Positions 22,305 through 36,111 of a stretch of DNA of 55,796 nt are shown here, piece by piece. The notes beneath the pieces are model-generated. The model was not told the DNA's origin. It did no database searches and saw nothing but the letters and a program-made list of their open reading frames with translations. Made by a program: the position numbers and the translations under genes. This stretch comes from Selaginella moellendorffii (taxonomy: Eukaryota; Streptophyta; Lycopodiopsida; Selaginellales; Selaginellaceae): NCBI RefSeq assembly GCF_000143415.4, contig NW_003314316.1:1078377-1134172 (forward strand). The letters run 5' to 3'. Within the stretch, counting starts at the first letter, position 1; the number at the start of each line of letters is the position of its first letter.

Positions 22305-25300
22305 TGTTCCTTAGTCCGACTTTTATTGGTGCTCAAGTATATCACCATTGATATTGGCATTGGAAGGTCCTAGGAGTGGGCTTATCCTTGAGGAGTAGCA
22401 TGCCGAGAGGACATGGCTCTCCACTCAAGTTCATGCGTGACTTGGGCGCGATGTGGTGGATAGAAAAGGGGCCGGTAAGGGAACGACTTTGGGATCTTGG
22501 GAACAGTATATGGTTTTTCTCAAAGAGTTGAGGATGTGATCCAGATGAGCGTTTGACTCAGTAAATGGCCAATGTAGTTGTGGTAAACAACTAAAGTTGG
22601 GATCACAGGAAAGATAAAGACTCCAAAGCAATAAGGGAGTCACAAGATTATCCTCATATAGTTGAGATTGGTGCTCATGAATATGAGACCAGAAGTAATG
22701 ACCGTGGGAGGTCAAATACGGAAGAGGACTCAAGTCCTTGAAATGTTAGCCGGGGCTACCTTTAATAAATGCTGGAACAACCCAAGGAGTTGGGGGGTGT
22801 ACTTAGAGATGAGTTGGTATTCTCATCACATGGACAAGTAGTCCTAAGGGGTAGAGGTTGCCCCAGAGAACAAAAACAAGTGTCAGAGTAACACTTGTGA
22901 AAATAGTCCTTCTGAGTAGGACAGGAATGTAGGAAGTGTATTCCAGTGAGCTAGTGCCTCACAAGTGGGACCTTACGGGTCTGTGGATTAACCAAGTCCA
23001 AAACTGCTAGATGACTTAAGTAGAGTCAAGGAATGGTCCTAAAAGGACTGATGGAAGCATTTGGACTGAGATGTGTTGTACCCTACGAAGGATGGGGGGG
23101 GGGGGGGGGGGGGATCATAGGATCCAAGGATGAGAACAGAGGGTATCTCATCGATGGCAAAATGTGCCATGCTAAAGTCGTGGGAAAAGTGTTCCCAAAA
23201 AGAAAACAACTTTGACACAAAATTGTGTGTGACCTTTATAGTGCAGTGCTAACAAATGGTTGGCATGAGAAAGAGCGGTATTGGTCTTGGCAGAGACTTA
23301 GACACAAAGAAGAAGTGTCATAGAGGTAGGCTCGTGAAGCCGATGGTGTGGAGACACCAAATGTGCCAAGGGGTGATACCTTGAGGCTATGTTGGTGGGT
23401 TCATGAGAACCCCTTGCCAAAGGAATCCCAATGGAAATGGGAATGGCATAGCCTAAGCAGCAGAGCATGCAGTTGGAGTGTGGTGACCCAGATAATGATG
23501 GAGGTGTGGAAGCACCAGCAATGAGTTGTAGGACTTGACAACTATGAGGCAATTAAGCAAGAGGTGCAAGATAATTGGTTAAATGGGTAGAAGGTAGCTA
23601 CCCAAGACTTCTTAATGGCATAAGGAAGTTAGATATACCCTTATGGGGAATAAGTTGCTTATGTTGCGATATAGTAAGTCAATGTCATAAAAGGAAAATA
23701 CTCATTGTCAAGGAAGCCATCATTGGGACACCCGAACACTCTAGAACACTAGGAGGTGGTGTTTGATGTCGCGAGGGTAATAAATAAAGCCCAAGGGACT
23801 AAGTCCCTAGCGAATGATGGATAGAAGGTGCTATCCAAATGTCCAAAGGTGGCGGAGACAGGAGAAGACTGTCTACTCGAATTGGACAAAGCCAAAAATG
23901 GAATTTTGGCAAGGCTAGTGATGGGCATGTAAAGGCCTGTAAGGAACAACATATTCTCGTTGTGTGGGATTATAGGGTGAGCATGCCTGGATTGAGGAAC
24001 CACTCCCTAGGCTATCGGGTAGGTTCATCCCTAAGAATACTTGCTAAGGCATGATAGAAAGTGCAAAGCTATCCTCCTGGTCTAGAGGAGAATGACCGAA
24101 GGAAAGGTGTGAAGCCAAAAGCAAGAAATAAGGGGATAGAACTGAACCATAGGAATCGAAGGGCATAACCAAGGTTGGTTATGCCAACTGGGAGTGGAGA
24201 ATCAAGTGGGGGCTCGAGGGTGTTGCCACTAGCAACCGTGATACCATGGAGAGTCTAAAATATGGAATTGTCTATGTTAGATTATATGGTAATTGGAAAG
24301 CTTGCAAAAAGGGAGGCCTTAGCAAGCTAAGGGACAAAGTTCCTTCAAGGTTCCCAAAGATGATTCTAGATAGCTTAGTACCTAGAAAGGCCAAGCGTAA
24401 ATGGTTCAAGGAACGCGCGAAATCAGAGTGGCGCAGCAGAAGCGTGGTCTTGAAGCTTGCCATGAGGCAAGGCTATCAAGGTTAGGGAAGTAGTTCCCGA
24501 GTGTTCAAAGAGAGGGCTTTGAACGAAAGTCGATGACCAAGGGCTTTCATGCTTGTGCAAGAACCATGTTACAGTGGTCGGAGGATTTGCCAAAGCAAGA
24601 TTGGCAAGTCAGGGGAACAAATACCCTAGTTGAAGGAGTCCATGCATGATCACAGACTTGTCAAGTGAGAGGACTTGGCAGTGTGGAGGAACTAGGTTCC
24701 TAAGTTGTGATCTATGGCGTGCTTTGAGTATAAGTTGGTGCACCGGCGTAGGGAGTCACGCCAGGCATCCTGGGTGATGCTGTCCGTAGATGCATATACG
24801 GAGGTTGGGTTCAAGTCCCGACCCTCTAGTGCTTGGGTTCGAGTCCCAACTCATTAGGGAGTGGTGATGGTTTGGAATATGAGGACACTCATTTTTTGGT
24901 GGTCATGGACTCTTAGTGTGGAGACTGGCTTGGGCACACCGCCAAGCGAGGGATGCCTCGGAGTCGTGATGCACGGTTAGATTGCTTAGTATGGCTCAGC
25001 ATATCTAACTTGAACACTTTGGTGCAAGTGGCACCAAGGACGTGGTGAATGAGATGGGGACACCCAGTCTCAGTTGCTATGGACCCTTGGCCGGAAGGGC
25101 TAGCTTGGGCGCACCGCCAAGTGTGGGGGATGCCCCCGGGGTCGTAGTTAACAAGTTCAAGGTCTGGAAGACCTAGTACCTATTGGCAAACCTGTTAAGG
25201 TGCCGAGGTGAGATCACTAGGTGATCTTGTGGCTAAATAAGGACAAGGTCCTTGTTTGGGCTAAGGAATAAGGTTCCTAGTTCAAAATGTTGATTTGAAT

Positions 25301-26353
25301 TATTGATGATGGTGTGGCTTGGTCAAGGTGACCAAGTGGGAAAAGCACCTTAGGGAAATGAGCTATGTCATTGCGATGGCATAGTGTGTCCAAGGAAAGT
25401 AGTCTCTAAAGAGACCCATGGGAGGGTTACAAAGTTGGGCCGTGGATAGAGCCCACAGCAGAAGATGCTAAAGAGACTTACTAGGGGTGAACACCCTAGT
25501 CTTGGCAAAGCAGAGCCTTTGCTATGGAATCAAAAGAATACCTCAAGGAGGGAGGTAGAGATTCAGTGTTGCTTGGTGCAACAATCAACGGATAGGAGCA
25601 AAAGATGAGTGGCCAAGATAGGGCCGTGGAATCCCTTGGAAGGAATCCAAGTGGCAAAGTTAGGCGAAGAACACTAATGTGTTGGACGCTAACAAATTGC
25701 GGGAAAGGAAGTGTGTTTCCAAGGATGGATTCCGAATTGCTCCGATTTGGCGAAAGGGGAAGTTCCAAGGGAGGGAGCGGTAAGGTAGCCAAATGATAGG
25801 GCCATGGACAACCCTAGCACAAAGTATGATAACTGAAACTTTGGCACGAAATAGAAGAGAGGATGATGGTGCCCTCGAGTAGAGAACTTCCTAGGATGGG
25901 AAGTGGAGTTGCACAAAAGGTGCAAGGCAAGGTGTCAGAGACACCTAGGAAATTGACTTCAAGAAGTCAAAATTCAAAGTTCCAAAGTGTAAAGGTTATA
26001 TCAATGAGAACTGAGACCACTCGAGAATGAGTAGTGGGAATTGAGTTAGAGAAGATGTCTCTAACAGGTTTAGTGAGAACTGAACCAATAAAAGGGAGCG
26101 AACCACCCCAGGTGGTCGAATAAGTCTCTATGTTGGAAAGACTATGCTCCTTAGAGGATGGGTAAGGCATAGGGAGCTTTTGGTGTCAAACCATTAACGA
26201 ATATGGAGAAGGCATGGTGAGCCTTCAATGTCAAACTATTGACAAATATTGGCTAGGTGCCAAGGATGGAAATGGTAACACATGTGGGTGCTACTTTATA
26301 AAATAGTTTATCGTTCGATGAGGATATCGAACTTCGTCTATGGGTGGTGGAGT

Positions 26354-27961
26354 TGTGAGACACAAAATCTCTAGGCCCCAAAGTGGAGCTGGAAAGGGTG
26401 CCACGTGGTAGTGGCCGAAGCGAAAGCCAAACGAGCATAACACATTTGGACTAAAAGCTCCGACTTGGAAGGTCGAGAGCGGGAGTGGAACTCCCAACAA
26501 AGTGCTCAAGGAGCAAGCACGAGACAACCAATAAGCAAGGCTCCAAAAAGGGACCCAAAAAGGACCAACACATGACACATGGAAGTGTCTGAGATGGAGT
26601 CCGAGGCAGACCCGAGTTGGAGTCCAAGATGGACCCGAAGTGGAGTCCGAGATGGACCCGAAGTGGAGTCCGAAGTAGAGTCCAGTCCGATATGGACCCG
26701 AAGTGGAGTTCGATATGGAGTCTGAGATGGAGTCCGAGATGGACCCGAGATGGACCCGAGATGGAGTCCGAGATGGACCCGAGATGGAGTCCGAGATGGA
26801 CCCGAGATGGAGTCCGAGATGGAGTCCGAGATGGAACCGAGACCGGGACCGAGACCGAGACCAAGACCAAGACCGAGACCGAGTCCGAGTCCGAATCCGG
26901 GACCGAGACCGAGTCCGAGTCCGAGTCCGAGTCCAAATACTAATACAGGCAGTTGGGTGAAAGCCCAAAGCGATTGTCCCCCACATGGGGGGGGGGGGGG
27001 GGGGGGCTGCGGGGGGTTCCAAAAGTATAGTAGGGAGAGTGTGGGGGTTGGAGCCTAGTGGAGTTAGTTTGGCTAGGAAAGGCCAGTTTGGGCCAGGAAG
27101 GCCAGACCCAGTGTTGGGTGATGAGCTGACCACTGGGAAGTCCAAGACTAGAGTGAACACGGACCGACAAGCGGGGTAGCTTGGTGAAGTGTTCAAGAGC
27201 CGGCTCTAGTTCCCCTGGGAGATCAACTGGCCAATGCTCCCAGTCCAAGTGTGGGTGGCACTACCTACTTGGATACCAGGCGTGGCTCAACGGAACCTCG
27301 CTCTAAGCCCATGGCTAGAGCACCCAAGGGTGGAAGGCGGGGAGAGTACCTAGGTGGCTCGCGTAAGGCCACGGTGTTCCGAAATGTTGTCCCAAAGGCC
27401 CAGACTGTGGAAAGGAAGAGGAGCAGTCCTCTGGGGTAGTGACCAAGGACACAGTCGTGTGGTGAGGAAGTCCCAAAGGACCGTGGGACTTAGTGGTCGG
27501 GCCGGTGGGCCTCGATCCAGTGGCAGTGTTGGTGAACACGGCCATGGACGAAAAGGGACTTAGTGGGGATTGGAACGGAGATATTGGGGAAGGCTAATCC
27601 CCATGTCGGTGGGCATCCTAAGGATGCTAAGGAGTGGATTTGGGATGATCACTCATGGATGGATGGCCCAGTCTTTGAGTGACGGGACTGGGATGCAGGT
27701 GGTGTCAGACCATCGTTGTGACCAAGGTCAATGGGCATGGCTTTAGCGTAACAGGCTGATATGTTGGTGGTACCTTGGGGTGTTGGTCATGGGATCGGAC
27801 ACGTGGAGCACTTGGACCAAGTGCACGAAGTTGAGTGGCAGGGATGCCATTCTCGGGGCTAGTAAGCCCAAGTCCAAAATAGGACTTACGGAGGTTGTGA
27901 GTGAGACTCCTCCAAGTGGTCGGAGGTGCGGTTAAGTGACTAAAGTAAAATGGAAAATTTA
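26354..27961 (+). repeat. LARD B 3' LTR, truncated
   Basis: Begins TGTGAGACACAAAATCTC after the purine-rich ATGGGTGGTGGAGT. Contains a satellite (26590-26935) and a 20-G run at 26987-27006. Ends abruptly at ATTTAG before the terminal TCGCTTACA. Confidence 0.85.
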
Positions 27962-28007
27962 GTTTTTTTTTTTTATATACCTTTTCTTTAGTTCTTGGTT
28001 TGGTATA

Positions 28008-29700
28008 TGTAAGCGACTAATTTTTCCATTTTACTTTAGTCATTTAACCACACTCCTGACCACTTGGAGGAGTCTCATTCACAACCTCCATAAGTCCCAG
28101 TTAGGACTTGGGGCTTGCCAGCCCTGAGAATGGCACCTAAGGCACTCAACCTTTGCACTTGGTCCAAGTGCTCCACGTGTCCAATCCCATGACTGACACC
28201 CCAAGGTACCACCGACATACCAGCCCATTACGCTAGGCCATGCCTAATCACCTTGGTCACACCGGTGATCTAACGCCACCTACATCATAGTCCCGTCTCT
28301 CAAAGATTGGGCCATCCATCCATGAGTGATCATTCCAGATCCACTCCTTAACATCCTTAGGATGCCTGCAGACATGGGGAATAGCCTTCCCCGACAACTC
28401 CTTTCCAGTCCCCACCAAGTCCCTTTTAGTCCGTGGCCGTGTTCGCCAGCACTGCCACTGGATCAAGGCCCGCAGGCCCGACCACTAAGTCCCACTATCC
28501 TTTGGGACTTCCTCACCATGTGACCGTATCCTTGGTCACTGCATTAGAGGCCTGCTCCTCTTCCCTTTCACCGTTTGGGACTTTGGGGCAACATTTCGGA
28601 ACACCGTGGCCTTACGCAAGCCTCATGGGTACTCTCCCCACCTTTCGCCTTTAGGTGCTCTAGCCATGGGCTTAGAGCGAGGTTCCGTTGAGCCACGACA
28701 GGTATCCAAGTAGGTAGTGCCACCCACACTTGGACTGGGAGCATCGGCCAGTCGATCTCCCGGGGGAACTAAAGCCGGCTCTTGAACACTTCACCAAGCT
28801 ACCCCACTTGTCGGCTTGTGTTCACTCTAGTCTTGGACTTCCCAGTGGGCAGCTCATCACCCAACACTGGGTCCGGCCTTCCTGGGCCAAATTGGCCTTT
28901 CCTGGCCAAACTGGCTCCACTGCAGTCCTCCCCCTACTATACTTTTGGAGCTCACCAAACCCCCCAGGGTCTGGGAGACGAACGCTTTGGGCTTTCACCC
29001 TCTCAGACTCGAACTCGGACTCGGACTCGGACTCGGACTCGGACTCGGACTCGGGCTTGGTCTCGGCCTCGGCCTCAGCCTCGGTCTCGGTCCCGGTCTC
29101 GGTCTCGGTCTTGGTCTCGGTCTCAGTCCCGGTCTCGGTCTCAACTTCGGACTCCATCTCGGGTCCATCTCGGACTCCATCTCGGACTCCATCTCGGACT
29201 CCATCTCGGGTCCATCTCGGACTCCATCTCGGGTCCATCTCGGACTCCATCTCGGTCCATCTCGGACTCCATCTCGGACTCCATATCGGACTCCATCTCG
29301 GACTCCAACTCGGGTCCGCCTCAGACTCCATATTGGACTCCACTTCGGGTCCATCTCGGACTCCATATCGAACTCCATCTCGGACTCCATTTCGGACTCC
29401 ATATCGGACTCCACTTTGGGTCCATCTCGGACTCCATCTCGGGTCCATCTCGGACTCTATCTCGGACACTTCCACGTGTCATGTGTTGGTCCTTTTTGGG
29501 TCCCCTTTTGGAGCCTTGCTTATTGCTCGCTTCGTGCTCGCTCCTTGAGCACTTTGTTGGGAGTTCCACTCCCACTCTCGACCTTCCAAGTCAGAGCTTT
29601 TAGTCCAAACGTGTTACACTCGTTTGGCTTTCGCTTCGGCCACTACCACGTGGCACCCTTTCCGGTTCCACTTTGGGGCCTAGGGATTTTGTGTCTCACA
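28008..29700 (-). repeat. LARD C 3' LTR (left)
   Basis: 1693 bp, satellite at about 29005-29465. Confidence 0.9.
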
Positions 29701-32700
29701 ACTCCACCACCCATAGACGAAGTTCGATGTCCTCATCGAATGGTAAACCATTTTATAAAGTAACACCCGCATGTGTTACCATTTCCATCTTTGGCACCTA
29801 GCCAATATTTGTCACTGGTCTGATATTGAAGGCTCACCATGCCTTCTCTGTATTCGTCAATGGTTTAACATTGAAGGCTCACCATGCCTTCTGCATATTC
29901 GTCAATGGTTTGACACTAAAGGCTCACCATGCCTTGCCCATCCTCTAAGGAGGGTAGTCTCTCCAACTTAGAGACTGATTGGACCACATGTAGTGGTCCT
30001 CTCCTTTTATTTGGTTTAGTTCTCGCTAAACCTCTCAGAGACCCTTCTCTAAGTCAATCCCACTACTCCTTCTCGAGTAGTCTCAATTTCCATCTATGGA
30101 ACGTTTGCACCTTGGAACTTTTACTCTTTGACCTCTGGAAGTCAATTTCCTAGGTGTCTCCAACACCTTACATTGCACATTTTGTGCAACTCCACTTCCC
30201 CATCTTAGGAAGTTCTTTACTTGAGGGCACCATCATCCTCTCTTCTATTTCGTGCCACCTTGGGCACTAAGTTCCATTTATCATACTTTGTGCTAGGGCT
30301 GTCCATGGCCCTATCATTTGGCTACCTTACCGCTCCCTCCCTTGGAGCTTCCACTTTCGCCAAATCGGAGCAATTCGGAATCCATCCTTGGAAACACACT
30401 TCCTTTCCCACAAGTTGTTAGCATCAAACACATTAGTGTTCCTTGGCTAACTTTGCCATTTGGATCCCTTCCATTAAATTCCATGGCCCAAACTTGGCCA
30501 CTAGTCCATTGCTCTTATCCTTGATTGTTGCACCCAGCAACATAGGATCGCTACCTCCATTTTTGAGGTATCCTTTCGGTTCCATAGCAAAGACTCTTCT
30601 TTGCCAAGTCCGGAGGATGTTCACCCCTAGTACGTCTCTTTAGCATCTTCTGCTGTGGGCTCTATCCACGGCCCAACTTCGTGACCCTCCCATGGGTTTC
30701 TTATAGAGACTACCTTCCTCAGACTCACTATGCCATCGCACGGACATAGTTTATTTCCCTTAGGTGCTCTTCCCACTTGGTCATCATGACCAAGCCACAC
30801 CACCTTAAACAGTTCAATTTCAACATTTTGAACCAGGAACTTCATTCCTTAGCCAACCAAGGACCTCGTCCTTATTTGGCCATAAGATCACCTAGTGATC
30901 TCACCTTGGCACCTTAACAGGGTTGCCAAGAGGTACTTGGTCTTCTAGACCTTCAAGTTGTTGACTATAACCCCGGGGGCATCCCCCACACTTGGCGGTG
31001 CACCCAAGCCAGCTCTTATGGCCAAGGGTTCATAGCAATTGAGATTAGGTGTCCTTATCTCACTCACCACGTCCTTGGTGCCACTTGCACCAAAGCGTTC
31101 AAGTTAGATATGCCGAGCTTTCACACTAAGCAATCTAACCGTGCATCACGACTCCGAGGCATCCCTCGCCTGGCAGTGTGCCCAAACCAGTCTCCCCACT
31201 GAGAGTCTATGACCACCGAAATATGAGTGTCCTCATATTCCAAACCATCACCACGCCCTAGTGATTTGGGACTCGAACCCAAGCACTAGAGGGTCGGGAC
31301 TCGAACCCAACCTCCGTATATGCATCTACGGATGGCATCACACCGGATGCCTGGCGTGACTCCCCACGCCGGTGCACCAACCTATATTTAAAGCGTGCTA
31401 CAGATCACAGCTTAGGAACCTAGTTCCTCCGCACTGCCAAGTCTTCTCACTTGACATGTCTGTGATCATGCATGGACTCCTCCATGCTCGGCCCCATGGC
31501 CCACCTTTTTTGAAGTTATCACCTTCAATTAGGGTATTTGTTCCCCCGACGTGCCAATCTCGCTTGGCAAGTCTTCCGACCACTGTAACATGGTTTATGC
31601 ATAAGCGTGAAAGTCCTTGACCATTGACTTTCATTCAAAGCCCTCTCTTTGAACACTCGGGAACTACTTCCCTAACCTTGATAGCCTTGCCTCATGGCAA
31701 GCTTCAAGACCACGCTTCTGCTGCGCCACTCTGATTTCGCGCGTTCCATGAACCATTTACACTTGGCCTTTCTAGGTACTAAGCTACCTAGAATCGTCTT
31801 TGGGAACCTTGAAGGAACTCTGTCCCTCAGCTTGCTAAGGCCTCCCTTTTCGCAAGCTTTATAGTTGCCATATAGTCTAACATGGACAATTCCATATTTT
31901 AGACTCTCCATGGCATCACGGTTGCTAGCAACAACATCCTCGAGCACCCTCTTGATTCTCCACTCCCAACTTGCATAACCACTGTAGGATATGCCCTTTG
32001 ATTTCTATGGTTCAGTTCCATCCGAATACTACTTGCCTTTTGGCCCCATATGTTTCCTTTGGTTATTCTCTTCCAGACTAGGAGGATAGCTTTCCACATT
32101 TTATTATGCCTTAGCAAGTATTCTTAGGGATGAACCTACCCGATAGCATAGGGAGTGGTTCCTCAATCTTGGGCATGCTCACCTTATAATCCCACATATC
32201 GGGATTAACGTTGCTGCTTATGGGCCTTTACATGCCCATCACTAGCCTTGCCAAAATTCCATTTTTGGCTTTGTCCAATTCGGGTAGACAGTCTTCTCCT
32301 GTCTCCACAACCTTGGACATTTGGATAGCACCTACTATCCATCATTCGCTAGGGACTTAGTCCTTTGGGCCTTATCTATTGCCCTTGCGACATGAAACAC
32401 CACCTCCTGGTGTTCTAGAGTGTTTGGGTGTCCCAATGATGGCCTCCTGACAATGAGCATTCCCGTTTACGACATTAACTTACTATATTGCAACATAAGC
32501 AATTTATTCCCCATAAGGGTATATCTAACTTCCTTATGCCATTAAGAAGTCTTGGGTAGCTACCTTCTACCCATTTAACCAATTATCTTGCACCTCTTGC
32601 TTAGTTGCCCCATAATTGTCAAGTCCTACAACTCATTGCTTGGTGCTTCCACACCTCCATCATTATCCGGGTCACCACACTCCAACCGCATGCCTTTCAG

Positions 32701-33854
32701 CTTAGGCTATGCCATTCCCATTTCCATTGGGATTCCTTTGGATGGGGTTCTCAGGAACCCGCCAACTTGACCTCAAGGCAGCATGCCTTGGCACCTTCGG
32801 TGTCTCCACACCATCGGCTCCATGAGCCTATCCTTATAACACTACTTATTAGTGTTTAGGTCTTTGCCAAGACCAATATAGTTGTTCCTCATGCTAACTA
32901 TCCGTTAGCACCGCACCATAGTGTTTGCACCCAACTCTGGGCCAAAGTTGCTTTCTTCTGGGAACATCTTTCCCACGACTTTAATATGGCACATTCTGCC
33001 ATCAATGAGATACTCACTGTTCTCATACTTGGATCTTATGATCCTCCCCATACCTCATGGGGCACCATACACCTCCGTCCAAATGCTTCAACCAATCCCT
33101 TAGGACCATTCCCTGACTCCACTTGAGTCATCCAGCATTTTAGACTTTGCTAATCCAATGACCTGCGAGGTCTTAGTCTTCGAGGTGTCAACTCGCTGGA
33201 ATACAACTTCTTGTATTCAGGTCCTACTCACAAGGACCATCTTTGCAAGTGTTACTCTGACACTTGATTTGTTCTCTTGGGGCAACCTTTTGCCCCTTAG
33301 GACCACTTGTCCATGTGATGAGAATACCAACTCATCCTCTAAGTACACCCCCAACTCCTTGGGTTGTTCCAGCATTTATTAGAGGTAGCCCCAGCTACCA
33401 TTTCAAGGACTTGAGTCCTCTTCCGTATTTGACCTCCCACGGTCATTACCTCTGGTCTCACATTCATGAGCACCAACCTCAACTATATGAGGATAATTTT
33501 GTGACTTCTTCATTGTTTTGGAGTCTACATCTTTCCCGTGATCCCAACTATAGTTGTTTATCACAACTACGTTAGCCCGTTTGCTGCGTCAAACACCCAT
33601 TTGGATCACATCCTCAGCTCTCTGAGGAGACCTTATACTGTTTCTAAAATCCCAAAGTCGTTCCATTATTGGCCCTTTTCTATCCACCACATTGTGCCCA
33701 AGTTCACGCATGAACTTGAGTGGAGAGCCATGTCCTTTCGACATGCTACTCCTCAACGATAGGCCCACTCCTAGGACCTTCTGATGCCAACATCAATGGT
33801 GATATACTTGAGCACCAATAAAAGTCAGACTAAGGAACAGCTCCGATACCAAAT

Positions 33855-35499
33855 TGTAAGCGACTAATTTTTCCATTTTACTTTAGTCACTTAACCACAC
33901 TCCTGACCACTTGGAGGAGTCTCATTCACAACCTCCATAAGTCCCAGTTAGGACTTGGGGCTTGCCAGCCCTGAGAATGGCACCCAGGCCACTCAACCTT
34001 TGCACTTGGTCCAAGTGCTCCACGTGTCCGATCCCATGACCGACACCCCAAGGTACCACTGACATACCAGCCCGTTACGCTAGGCCATGCCCATTCATCT
34101 TGGTCACACCGGTGGTCTAACGCCACCTACATCATAGTCCTGTCTCTCAAAGACTGGGCCATCCATCCATGAGTGATCATTCCAGATCCACTCCTTAACA
34201 TCCTTAGGATGCCTGCAGACATGGGGAATAGCCTTCCCCGACAACTCTTTTCCAGTCCCCACCAAGTCCCTTTTAGTCCGTGGCCGTGTTCGCCAGCACT
34301 GCCACTGGATCAAGGCCCACAGGCCCGACCACTAAGTCCCACTATCCTTTGGGACTTCCTCACCATGTGACCGTATCCTTGGTCACTGCATTAGAGGCCT
34401 GCTCCTCTTCCCTTTCACCATTTGGGACTTTGGGGCAACATTTCGGAACACCGTGGCCTTACGCAAGCCTCATGGGTACTCTCCCCGCCTTTCGCCTTTA
34501 GGTGCTCTAGCCATGGGCTTAGAGCAAGGTTCCGTTAAGCCACGACAGGTATCCAAGTAGGTAGTGCCACCCACACTTGGTCTGGGAGCATCGGCCAGTC
34601 GATCTCCCGGGGGAACTAAAGCCGGCTCTTGAACACTTCACCAAGCTACCCCGCTTGTCGGCTTGTGTTCACTCTAGTCTTGGACTTCCCAGTGGGCAGC
34701 TCATCACCCAACACTGGGTCCGGCCTTCCTGGGCCAAACTGGCCTTTCCTGGCCAAACTGGCTCCACTGCAGTCCTCCCCCTACTATACTTTTGGAGCTC
34801 ACCAAACCCCCCAGGGTCTAGGAGACGAACGCTTTGGGCTTTCACCCTCTCAGACTCGAACTCGGACTCGGACTCGGACTCGGACTCGGGCTTGGTCTCG
34901 GTCTCGGCCTCGGTCTCGGTCTCGGTCCCGATCTCGGTCTCGGTCTCGGTCCCGGTCTCGGTCTTGACTTCGGACTCCATCTCGGGTCCATCTCGGACTC
35001 CATCTCGGACTCCATCTCGGACTCCATCTCGGGTCCATCTCGGACTCCATCTCGGGTCCATCTCGGACTCCATCTCGGTCCATCTCGGACTCCATCTCGG
35101 ACTCCATCTCGGACTCCATATCGGACTCCATCTCGGACTCCAACTCGGGTCCGCCTCAGACTCCATATTGGACTCCACTTCGGGTCCATCTCGGACTCCA
35201 TATCGGACTCCACTTCGGGTCCATCTCAGACTCCATCTCGGGTCCATCTCGGACTCCATCTCGGACACTTCCACGTGTCATGTGTTGGTCCTTTTTGGGT
35301 CCCCTTTTGGAGCCTTGCTTATTGCTCGCTTCGTGCTCGCTCCTTGAGCACTTTGTTGGGAGTTCCACTCCCGCTCTCGACCTTCCAAGTCAGAGCTTTT
35401 AGTCCAAACGTGTTACACTCGTTTGGCTTTCGCTTCGGCCACTACCACGTGGCACCCTTTCCGGCTCCACTTTGGGGCCTAGGGATTTTGTGTCTCACA
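33855..35499 (-). repeat. LARD C 5' LTR (right)
   Basis: 1645 bp, satellite at about 34855-35270; 48 bp shorter than the left LTR, most likely from hexamer loss in the satellite. Confidence 0.9.
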
Positions 35500-35504
35500 G
35501 TATA

Positions 35505-36106
35505 TACCTTCTATAAATCATACCACATCCTTGTGGTACCATCCTTTTTCATAATAAAAAGGACCAGTGCTCAACTTACTTGGTCACATATGATATTTGT
35601 CAAGAAGCTCCTAAATTGCTTCTTGAGTTTAGTTATCTCTTTAATGCTTAAATGATATAAAGCCTTCATAGATGGTTTAGAACCCAGAACAACCTCAATT
35701 TGATTATCAACCTCATGGATATGAAGTAGCCTTAGTGGTAAATCCTTTGAAAAGATATCTTAATTCTTTACCAGCAACTTCAATATTTCCTTTAGTACAG
35801 AATCAACTTATCACCAAATCTAATTGAGTCACGATCACCCTAGCTTCCATCACTTCAACTCAGAAGATTTAACATCCCGTCTTAGTTGTTTTTTGAGCAA
35901 CTCTTGTAATTAGGAACTTGGCATCCCAATCTCTCGAGGAGCACTTTTACAATTAAAAAGACATATTAGGATGTCCTTTTGACCTCAATGTAATACGAGT
36001 TTGTCTAGCACTATATATCCCTTGAATATACTTGTTGAAGAAATTTATTAACAAATATCATCTAAAATTTTTGTATCTTCAAAACTATTAAATCTAATAT
36101 TTCTTT
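35505..36106 (-). pseudogene. minus-strand Ty3/gypsy RT relic (gypsy-2)
   Basis: Between about 35790 and 35505 the minus strand reads, with several stops, IFSKDLPLRL, EVDNQIEVVLGSKPS, LYHLSIKEITKLKKQF and then KKDGTTRMWYDL. These are the consecutive N-terminal blocks of a gypsy RT, usually reading VDHxIELxPGxxPxxxxPYR, xELKKQL and KKDGxxRMCIDYR. The RT would continue left of LARD C into 27962-28007, which is purine-rich on the minus strand and no longer recognisable. 35800-36106 has no clear coding signal and may be upstream gag-pol sequence. Confidence 0.7.
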
Positions 36107-36111
36107 CCAAT

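Larger units (their letters stand above)
20702..27961 (+). mobile_element. LARD B: same family, plus orientation, 3' end truncated
   Basis: 5' LTR 20702-22289 (TGTGAGAC ... TCGCTTACA), then a PBS TGGTATCAGAGT at 22293-22304, a non-coding interior, and a 3' LTR from 26354. The 3' LTR stops at 27961 in AAAATTTAG, nine bases short of the expected TCGCTTACA, and runs into a T13 tract. The 5' flank GCCGT is not repeated on the right, so no TSD remains. The two LTRs differ more than those of A, and the interior holds a 20-G run at 23094-23113 where A has a short C run (on its opposite strand). B is thus an older, damaged copy, inserted into the gypsy-1 3' LTR. Confidence 0.88.
28008..35499 (-). mobile_element. 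LARD C: same family, minus orientation, complete
   Basis: LTRs 28008-29700 and 33855-35499, TSD GTATA at 28003-28007 and 35500-35504. PBS TGGTATCGGAGC (minus strand) is next to the right LTR, so that is the 5' LTR. The interior is non-coding and collinear with A. LTR differences are more numerous than in A, so C is older than A. It inserted in a minus-strand gypsy RT relic, whose two halves flank it. Only 46 bp separate it from LARD B in opposite orientation. Confidence 0.92.
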
